11,266 bases of DNA from JABFRJ01 sp964389095 (GTDB lineage Bacteria; Pseudomonadota; Alphaproteobacteria; Rhizobiales; Hyphomicrobiaceae): contig CAYMEB010000155.1 in NCBI GenBank assembly GCA_964389095.1, forward strand, positions 1 to 11,266. Direction: 5' to 3'. The notes beneath the pieces were generated by a model. The model made no database searches and was not told where the DNA came from. It saw only the letters and a list, made by a program, of their open reading frames with translations. Below are positions 6,710-11,266 of this stretch, piece after piece (the first letter of the stretch is position 1; every line of letters starts with the position of its first letter). Position numbers and translations under genes: made by a program.

Positions 6710-8637
6710 TGTGTGGGATTGCGGGGATTCTCGATCCGCAAGGCAGCATCTCTGATCTGCGGGGGGTCGCCGAGCGGATGGCCGCCACACTGCGTCACCG
6801 GGGCCCGGATGACGCTGGAACTTGGATCAGCGAATCGATGCACGCAGCCCTGTGTCACACGAGATTGGCGATCAGGGGCCTTGGTCCTTGTGGCCACCAA
6901 CCGATGGCGGCCGCGAGCGGACGCTGGGTGATCGCCTACAACGGGGAGATCTACAACACCCGTGAGCTCCGCGACGCTCTTCCACGAGCGGTGGTGGACG
7001 GATTGCGCGGCACCTCGGACACGGAATTGCTCGTCGAGTGCATCGACCATCTCGGGGTATCGCAGACACTTCGTCTTGTCGCAGGCATGTTCGCCTTCGC
7101 GGCTGTGGAGCCGGCGGCCCACAGGCTGGTGCTCGCCCGCGACCGTCTCGGCATCAAGCCGCTGGCCTACGCGGAATCGGATCGGGCGGTCTGCTTCGGA
7201 AGCGACACGCGGATCTTTCGCACGGTCCCAGGATTCAACCCATCCGTCGATGGAGTCGTGCTCGACGGCTTCCTGCGAAGGGGCTGGGTTCAGGGCCAGT
7301 CTTCGATCCTCCGTCACGTGCGCCGCCTTCCACCGGGAACATGGCTCGAATTCAAAGACGGACGGGCGCATCCCTCCGGACCACGGCCATACTGGAGCGT
7401 CTCGGCGGCCTGGCATCTGGCCAAAGCGTCGCCTCTTGAAGGTTCCGATGCCGCGATTGAAGAGGCCGTCGAGGCAATCCTGAAACCGGTGGTGCGAGAT
7501 CACCTCGCCAGCGAGGTGCCGCTGGGATCGTTCCTATCGGGCGGCATCGACAGCTCACTCGTCACCGCGATGGCGGCGGAAGCGTCGGGCACCAGGGTTC
7601 GCACCTTCACAATCGGGTTCGATCATGCCGACTTTGATGAATCACGCCACGCCGAGGCGGTCGCCAGACATTTGGGCACCGACCACTGCACCATGATGGT
7701 CGGGGAATCCGAGGCTCTCGCGGCGATTCCGCGACTCGCCGAAGCGTTCGACGAACCCTTCGGCGACAGCAGCGCGTTGCCGACGCTGCTTCTATCCCAG
7801 CTCACTCGCTCGAGCGTGACTGTCGCGCTGAGCGGTGACGGCGGCGACGAACTCTTCGCTGGTTACTCGAGACACCTTTGGATCCCTCGGATCCAGACGC
7901 GCATGGAAGGACTTCCGGAATGGTGGCGAAACGCCGCCGCCGCTGCGATCGAGACCGGAGCCGAGGGCGCCGCAACGATGTCGCGGCTACTGCCTGCTGG
8001 GATTCGTCCCCGCCAACTTGCGGACAAGGCTCGCAAGGCGGCAGGCCTCCTCAGGATCCGGAACGCGGATGATCTCTACCGAGCCACTCTTGAGTGCTGG
8101 GATCCCCGGGAGAAGCTTGTCCGTGGCCAGCTGCCCCAACATGCAGTCGAGCAGCCAACGGATCGCAGATGGTCATCTCGCGACGTCATGATCGAGGATC
8201 TCGCGTCCTACTTGCCCGACGACATCCTGGTGAAGTCGGACCGCGCCAGCATGTGGCCGTCTCTTGAGGTGCGAGTACCCCTGCTCGATCATCGACTCCT
8301 CGAGCTGTCCATGCGACTTCCGGAGCGGATGCTTGTCCGGCACGGTCGCGGTAAGTGGATCCTCCGCAGGCTCCTTGCGAAGCGCGTGCCGGACCGGCTC
8401 TTTCAGAGGCCGAAGTCGGGATTCACGGTCCCCCTCGCCTCTTGGCTCAGGGGCTCGCTCCGCGAGTGGGCGGCGGAGCGACTCACGCAAGATTCTCTTT
8501 CAGCGACCGGCCTGATTCCCTCGCCCTTCCTGCATGAGTGGCGCAACCTTCTGGCCGGATCCGACGCGCCTGTGGCTCGCGTATGGAACGCGATCATGTA
8601 TGTCGGCTGGCATCGGCGCGTGATTGCGGGCAGTTGA
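6709..8637 (+). CDS. asnB: Asparagine synthase (glutamine-hydrolysing)-type amidotransferase
   Basis: The 642-residue protein is full length for the AsnB family. The N-terminal class II glutaminase domain starts with MCGIAGILDP, giving the nucleophile Cys2 after Met removal. It continues with LRHRGPDD (28-35), YNGEIYN (77-83) and ARDRLGIKPL (143-152). The C-terminal synthetase domain has the ATP-pyrophosphatase P-loop SFLSGGIDSSL (274-284), FDEPFGDSSALPT (347-359) and SGDGGDELFAGY (375-386). All key residues are intact. The generic reaction uses glutamine and ATP to turn a carboxylate into an amide. In glycan loci such proteins (WbpS-like in O-antigen clusters) are thought to amidate uronic acids, and a UDP-uronate epimerase-like gene lies downstream, so sugar amidation is a plausible alternative to asparagine synthesis. 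It is translationally coupled to the sulfotransferase and followed by a 45-nt gap. Confidence 0.93.
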   Translation: MCGIAGILDPQGSISDLRGVAERMAATLRHRGPDDAGTWISESMHAALCHTRLAIRGLGPCGHQPMAAASGRWVIAYNGEIYNTRELRDALPRAVVDGLRGTSDTELLVECIDHLGVSQTLRLVAGMFAFAAVEPAAHRLVLARDRLGIKPLAYAESDRAVCFGSDTRIFRTVPGFNPSVDGVVLDGFLRRGWVQGQSSILRHVRRLPPGTWLEFKDGRAHPSGPRPYWSVSAAWHLAKASPLEGSDAAIEEAVEAILKPVVRDHLASEVPLGSFLSGGIDSSLVTAMAAEASGTRVRTFTIGFDHADFDESRHAEAVARHLGTDHCTMMVGESEALAAIPRLAEAFDEPFGDSSALPTLLLSQLTRSSVTVALSGDGGDELFAGYSRHLWIPRIQTRMEGLPEWWRNAAAAAIETGAEGAATMSRLLPAGIRPRQLADKARKAAGLLRIRNADDLYRATLECWDPREKLVRGQLPQHAVEQPTDRRWSSRDVMIEDLASYLPDDILVKSDRASMWPSLEVRVPLLDHRLLELSMRLPERMLVRHGRGKWILRRLLAKRVPDRLFQRPKSGFTVPLASWLRGSLREWAAERLTQDSLSATGLIPSPFLHEWRNLLAGSDAPVARVWNAIMYVGWHRRVIAGS

Positions 8638-8667
8638 ACTGCGCGATCTGTTCTTCGGCAAGGCTGC

Positions 8668-8685
8668 TACGCTGCCTATCTGATG
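8668..8685 (+). promoter_or_regulatory. Candidate internal promoter -10 box / leaderless start
   Basis: The 45-nt gap after the amidotransferase gene has no SD near the ATG at 8683. It contains TACGCT at 8668-8673, a TAnnnT -10-like box 9 nt before the ATG. No convincing -35 box is seen at 16-18 nt spacing. Transcription from here would give a nearly leaderless message for the GT4 gene. This is pattern evidence only. Confidence 0.3.
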
Positions 8686-9852
8686 CGCGTCATCATACTG
8701 GGCAGCGATCCGGACTATCTCGTGAACCTGCGAGGCAATCTTGTCGCTGACCTGGTTCGCGCGAATCACGAGGTGATTTGCATGTCTCCGGGCGATCGAG
8801 CCGGCTGGCAGGCCCGTGCGGTCGAGTCCCTAGGCGCTCGATTCGAGCCCGTCGACATGGCCCGGAAGTCTATGAGTCCATGGATGGATCTCCTCACGCT
8901 TCACCAGTTGAGGCGCCGCTTCTGTGCGCTTCGGCCCGACCTGGTCTTCAGTTACACCATGAAACCCGTGGTGTACGGTTCACTGGCCGCCCACTGGGCC
9001 GCCGTGCCGCTCCGCGCTGCTCTGATCCCAGGTCTAGGGCAGATGTTCACCTCATCTGGCCCCGGCGGAGCCATGAAGCGGTTCATTGCAACCCTTCTGT
9101 ACCGTCACGCCCTGCGAGCCGTCGGTCCTGTCTTCGTGCAGAACCGGGAGGACGAGGCGTTCTTGAGAGAGCTCGGTGTAATCACCCCCCAGAATCGCGT
9201 CACCATCGTCGACGGAAGCGGCGTGGACATCGAGCGCTTCGAGCCTGCACCACTTCCGGCGGATCCTGCCTTTCTGTTCGTCGCCAGACTCGTCGAGGAG
9301 AAGGGCGTGGCAGACTTCGTGGAGGTGGCCCGCAGGGTCCGTCGCCAGATCCCCCGCTCGACATTCCGCATCGTCGGGTATTTCGACGGACGAGACGAGA
9401 CCAATCTCCGGCCCTTGCTCGACCGCGCGGTCCGCGAGGGCGTGGTCGAATTCGCCGGCCGCGTCGAGGACATTCGCCCCGAGTTAGCCCGAAGCATGAC
9501 CGTAGTGCTACCGAGCCGATACCGAGAAGGCATTCCTCGCTCCCTCCTCGAGGCGCTGGCCATGGGGCGTTCGATCGTGACCACAGACTGGGTGGGATGT
9601 CGTGAGACTGTTCGATCCGGGGACCGTGCGAATGGAATTCTGGTACCGACCCGAGACATCGACGCGCTGGAGCGGGCCGTGCTCCAACTTGCGCGGGATC
9701 GATCCTTGGCATGCCGCATGGGCCACGAGAGCCGCCGGTACGCCGAGGAGCGATTCGATGTCCGCCGCGTCAATCTTGCGATCTTCGAGGGCCTTGGCCT
9801 GCCTTTTCCGCCGGTCTCTCCCGGTGTGCGAAGCGTCATGTCTCGACTCTGA
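8683..9852 (+). CDS. Family 4 glycosyltransferase (GT-B)
   Basis: The 389-residue protein is a retaining GT4-type enzyme. The N-terminal half, from MRVIILGSDPDYLVNLRGNL, contains VFSYTMKPVVYGSLAA (88-103) and ALIPGLGQMF (113-122). These resemble the KPxIYGSLAA and ITGLG blocks of PglA-like HexNAc transferases that act on undecaprenyl-diphosphate sugars. The C-terminal half has the hinge GSGVDIERF (178-186), FVARLVEEKGV (199-209), and the nucleotide-binding signature PSRYREGIPRSLLEAL (277-292). In that signature the E282 and E290 pair is the EX7E motif. It probably adds a HexNAc or similar sugar early in repeat-unit assembly at the cytoplasmic face. The sugar specificity is inferred from resemblance only. 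It stands slightly apart from its neighbours, with a 45-nt gap before and 81-nt gap after and no SD, so it may have its own promoter. Confidence 0.9.
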   Translation: MRVIILGSDPDYLVNLRGNLVADLVRANHEVICMSPGDRAGWQARAVESLGARFEPVDMARKSMSPWMDLLTLHQLRRRFCALRPDLVFSYTMKPVVYGSLAAHWAAVPLRAALIPGLGQMFTSSGPGGAMKRFIATLLYRHALRAVGPVFVQNREDEAFLRELGVITPQNRVTIVDGSGVDIERFEPAPLPADPAFLFVARLVEEKGVADFVEVARRVRRQIPRSTFRIVGYFDGRDETNLRPLLDRAVREGVVEFAGRVEDIRPELARSMTVVLPSRYREGIPRSLLEALAMGRSIVTTDWVGCRETVRSGDRANGILVPTRDIDALERAVLQLARDRSLACRMGHESRRYAEERFDVRRVNLAIFEGLGLPFPPVSPGVRSVMSRL

Positions 9853-9920
9853 GGCCGATGGCGCGGCCAGGGCAGCTGCGACGATACAAGCCGTGCAACA
9901 TGACCCTTCCTCAGGCCTCG

Positions 9921-9936
9921 TATCCTCGATCTGATG
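9921..9936 (+). promoter_or_regulatory. Candidate leaderless promoter -10 box in the 81-nt gap
   Basis: The gap at 9853-9933, the longest non-coding stretch in the window, has no SD before the ATG at 9934. TATCCT at 9921-9926 ends 7 nt before the ATG, the spacing expected if transcription begins at the start codon itself. ATGACC at 9900-9905 could be a weak -35 box with a short 15-nt spacer. The rest of the gap shows only a small GC hairpin (9853-9868) without a T-run. Confidence 0.35.
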
Positions 9937-10878
9937 CGGGTTCTCGTCACCGGCGCAGGAGGCTTCGTGGGTCGGCGGGTGGTCGCCGAACTGAGACGCC
10001 ATGGACACGACGTGTTCGCCGCGAGTCGACGGGGCGGTGACGGCACGACAGCGATCGGGGACATGACGTGCATCACCGACTGGACCCCGTTGACGCATTC
10101 ATGCGATGCTGTTGTGCATCTTGCCGCGATGGCGCATCGGCTGGGACGCGAACAGCCGTCGGAAGCGATGTACATGCTCGCGAACGCTGCGGTTCCTGAA
10201 CGCATCGCGATGTCGCTCCGCCGCTCGCGAGCCCGCCTGGTTTTCGTGAGTTCGGTCGGCGCCATCTGTCAATCCTCGGTGTCGACCGTCTCGGACACCA
10301 TGCCCGCGGCTCCGACCACTCCCTACGGCCGCAGCAAACTAGAAGCCGAGAGTCGCGTCTCGAGGGTGCTGTCCGAGGGAACTGCCGACTTCGTAATTCT
10401 CCGACCACCGCTGATGTACGGGGAGGGCAACCCAGGCAACATGGCTCGCCTTGTTAACGCGATCCGGACCGGCCGTCCAATACCCCATGACTCGGATTAC
10501 TCCCGTCGTAGCCTGATGTATGTCGACAACTTCTCGAGCGCGGTCGCCACCGCCATCGTCCATCCTGCGATTTCGAGATGCCGCCATCTTGTCTGCGATG
10601 GCGAGCGATTGACCTTTCGGGAAATCGTAAATCGCATCGCGGCTGCCCGTGGCGTCGCGCCTCGACTCCTTCCAGTACCCCATGGGCTGCTCAGGCTGGC
10701 CCGTTGTGTCAGCGCTCTCACGGGAGCGGCTGGGATCGGGGCGGCAAGTCGCCTAGCCGAGATGCTCGATCGCCTCACAACTTCCCTGGTGGTCGACGAC
10801 AGTCCGTTTCGCCGCATCACTGGCTGGACTCCGCCGACCGACGGTCCAGCTGCATTCCTGAGGAGCTTCCGCCCATGA
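9934..10878 (+). CDS. NAD-dependent nucleotide-sugar 4-reductase/epimerase, WbpV-like
   Basis: This 314-residue extended SDR has a Rossmann motif TGAGGFVG (6-13), VVHLAAMAH (60-68), the catalytic serine region FVSSVGA (104-110), YGRSK (Y131, K135) and LRPPLMYGEGNPGNM (156-170). The block RRSLMYVDNF (191-200) and a C-terminal GWTPP are further features of the group that includes WbpV and related UDP-4-keto-6-deoxy-HexNAc reductases. These make UDP-QuiNAc or UDP-FucNAc-type donors, typically used by the enzyme that starts the repeat unit. A UDP-HexNAc 4-epimerase function is an alternative. The start ATG 9934 begins directly with the Rossmann strand MRVLVTG, so no residues are missing. There is no SD. 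The end overlaps the small ORF by ATGA. Confidence 0.88.
   Translation: MRVLVTGAGGFVGRRVVAELRRHGHDVFAASRRGGDGTTAIGDMTCITDWTPLTHSCDAVVHLAAMAHRLGREQPSEAMYMLANAAVPERIAMSLRRSRARLVFVSSVGAICQSSVSTVSDTMPAAPTTPYGRSKLEAESRVSRVLSEGTADFVILRPPLMYGEGNPGNMARLVNAIRTGRPIPHDSDYSRRSLMYVDNFSSAVATAIVHPAISRCRHLVCDGERLTFREIVNRIAAARGVAPRLLPVPHGLLRLARCVSALTGAAGIGAASRLAEMLDRLTTSLVVDDSPFRRITGWTPPTDGPAAFLRSFRP
10860..10865 (+). promoter_or_regulatory. Shine-Dalgarno-like sequence of the small ORF
   Basis: GAGGAG ends 9 nt before the ATG at 10875 and lies in the end of the reductase gene. It is the main sequence support, with the two ATGA overlaps, for translation of the 37-codon ORF that follows. Confidence 0.4.
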
Positions 10879-10988
10879 GTCGGCATCCGGAACAGCGCGG
10901 AATGAGATCTTCGCGCAGCCTTCCGCGCACCTTCGTAATCGCTCACGAATCGCCTCACACCGGCTCTTTGCGGATGGTCGGTCGATGA
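10875..10988 (+). CDS. Possible small ORF of 37 residues between two SDR genes
   Basis: This ORF fills the 106-nt space between the reductase and the next epimerase. Its ATG overlaps the upstream TGA (ATGA at 10875-10878) and its TGA overlaps the downstream ATG (ATGA at 10985-10988). A GAGGAG lies 9 nt upstream. The peptide, beginning MSRHPEQRGM, is basic (seven Arg, three His), has no hydrophobic helix or recognisable domain, and matches nothing I know. It could be a real small protein, a translated spacer that couples the epimerase to the reductase, or chance: Arg/Ser-rich ORFs are common in off-frames of GC-rich DNA. I cannot assign a function. Confidence 0.35.
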   Translation: MSRHPEQRGMRSSRSLPRTFVIAHESPHTGSLRMVGR

Positions 10989-11266
10989 GAGTCTTGCTCA
11001 CTGGAGTCGCCGGCTTCGTCGGTGCGCGCACATGCCTCGCATTGCTGGAGCGTGGCCATGAAGTCGCTGGCATCGACAATCTCTCTGATTACTACGATCC
11101 CGCTCTCAAGCACGCTCGGATCAATACGGCCACGCATGGACAACGATTGCGCTTCCTGAAAACAGATGTCTCGGATGCAATCGAATTGGGATCTGCGTTC
11201 GCGGTTGCCGCCCCCACCCACGTGATCCACCTCGCCGCCCAGGCCGGTGCCGGCACGAGCATCACC
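10985..11266 (+). CDS. UDP-glucuronate 4-epimerase-like SDR, 3' partial
   Basis: The frame is open from ATG 10985 to the window edge (94 codons). The start gives an immediate Rossmann fold, MRVLLTGVAGFVG, with glycines at 7, 10 and 13. It continues with GIDNLSDYYDPALKHARI (29-46), the N-terminal signature of UDP-glucuronate 4-epimerases (CapI/LspL-like), and VIHLAAQAG (80-88). In that group the last motif usually continues VRYS; here it reads AGTS, so substrate use may differ. The full protein would be about 320-340 residues. The expected reaction is UDP-GlcA to UDP-GalA in the cytoplasm, supplying an acidic sugar that the upstream amidotransferase could modify. A weak SD-like GGATGG lies 7 nt before the ATG, which also overlaps the stop of the small ORF. 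Catalytic Ser/Tyr/Lys lie beyond the window. Confidence 0.85.
   Translation, partial: MRVLLTGVAGFVGARTCLALLERGHEVAGIDNLSDYYDPALKHARINTATHGQRLRFLKTDVSDAIELGSAFAVAAPTHVIHLAAQAGAGTSIT

Noticed and set aside
9853..9868. GC hairpin right after the GT4 stop codon (GGCCG / CGGCC, 6-nt loop) as a terminator
   Set aside because: The stem is only 5 bp and no T-run follows; such short GC palindromes are common in this base composition.
9105..10265. 386-codon open frame on the minus strand
   Set aside because: It lies antisense to the well-supported GT4 and reductase genes, is very rich in Arg, Ser and Thr, has no recognisable motif, and is what GC-rich third-position bias produces opposite real genes.
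1..11266. tRNA, rRNA, CRISPR array, insertion sequence or phage attachment site
   Set aside because: No cloverleaf-like stretch, regularly spaced repeat, transposase motif or long terminal repeat was seen while reading either strand; coding density leaves almost no room for them.

Overview
The window is a GC-rich (by eye roughly low-to-mid 60s percent), tightly packed piece of a bacterial surface or exopolysaccharide biosynthesis locus. Every supported gene lies on the + strand. Most junctions overlap (ATGA or TGATG) or have very short gaps, so this looks like one long operon or a few overlapping transcription units. No RNA genes, insertion sequences, CRISPR arrays or phage genes were seen. 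The host cannot be fixed from sequence alone. GC-rich coding, TGA-dominated stops, several genes without a Shine-Dalgarno sequence, and sulfotransferases in a polysaccharide locus would suit a planctomycete (for example Phycisphaerae), but this is a low-confidence inference.

Layout, left to right. 1-582: 3' part of an NAD-dependent sugar epimerase/dehydratase. 579-1340: CmcI-family SAM methyltransferase. 1359-2615: polytopic membrane protein, the only Wzy-polymerase candidate. 2599-3705: TIGR00180-like family 2 glycosyltransferase. 3705-5027: Wzx-type flippase. 5034-5873 and 5870-6709: two tandem PAPS-dependent sulfotransferases. 6709-8637: AsnB-type glutamine amidotransferase. 8683-9852: GT4 glycosyltransferase. 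9934-10878: WbpV-like nucleotide-sugar 4-reductase/epimerase. 10875-10988: possible 37-residue small ORF. 10985-11266: 5' part of a UDP-glucuronate 4-epimerase-like gene, cut by the window edge.

Together these suit a Wzx/Wzy-dependent pathway. The SDR enzymes supply modified nucleotide sugars (probably a 6-deoxy-HexNAc and a uronic acid). The two glycosyltransferases extend a lipid-linked repeat unit, the flippase moves it across the inner membrane, and the membrane protein at 1359 may polymerise it. The methyltransferase, the sulfotransferase pair and the amidotransferase would decorate it, giving a glycan that may be methylated, sulfated and amidated. The initiating phosphoglycosyltransferase and the Wza/Wzc export proteins are not in the window and are expected nearby.

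The most interesting points are the sulfotransferase pair, a split between Shine-Dalgarno-led coupled genes and SD-less genes preceded by TAnnnT boxes (possible leaderless internal promoters), and the small ORF bridging two genes by ATGA overlaps. I see no clear sign of an entirely new class of system. The novelty, if any, is in the decoration chemistry.
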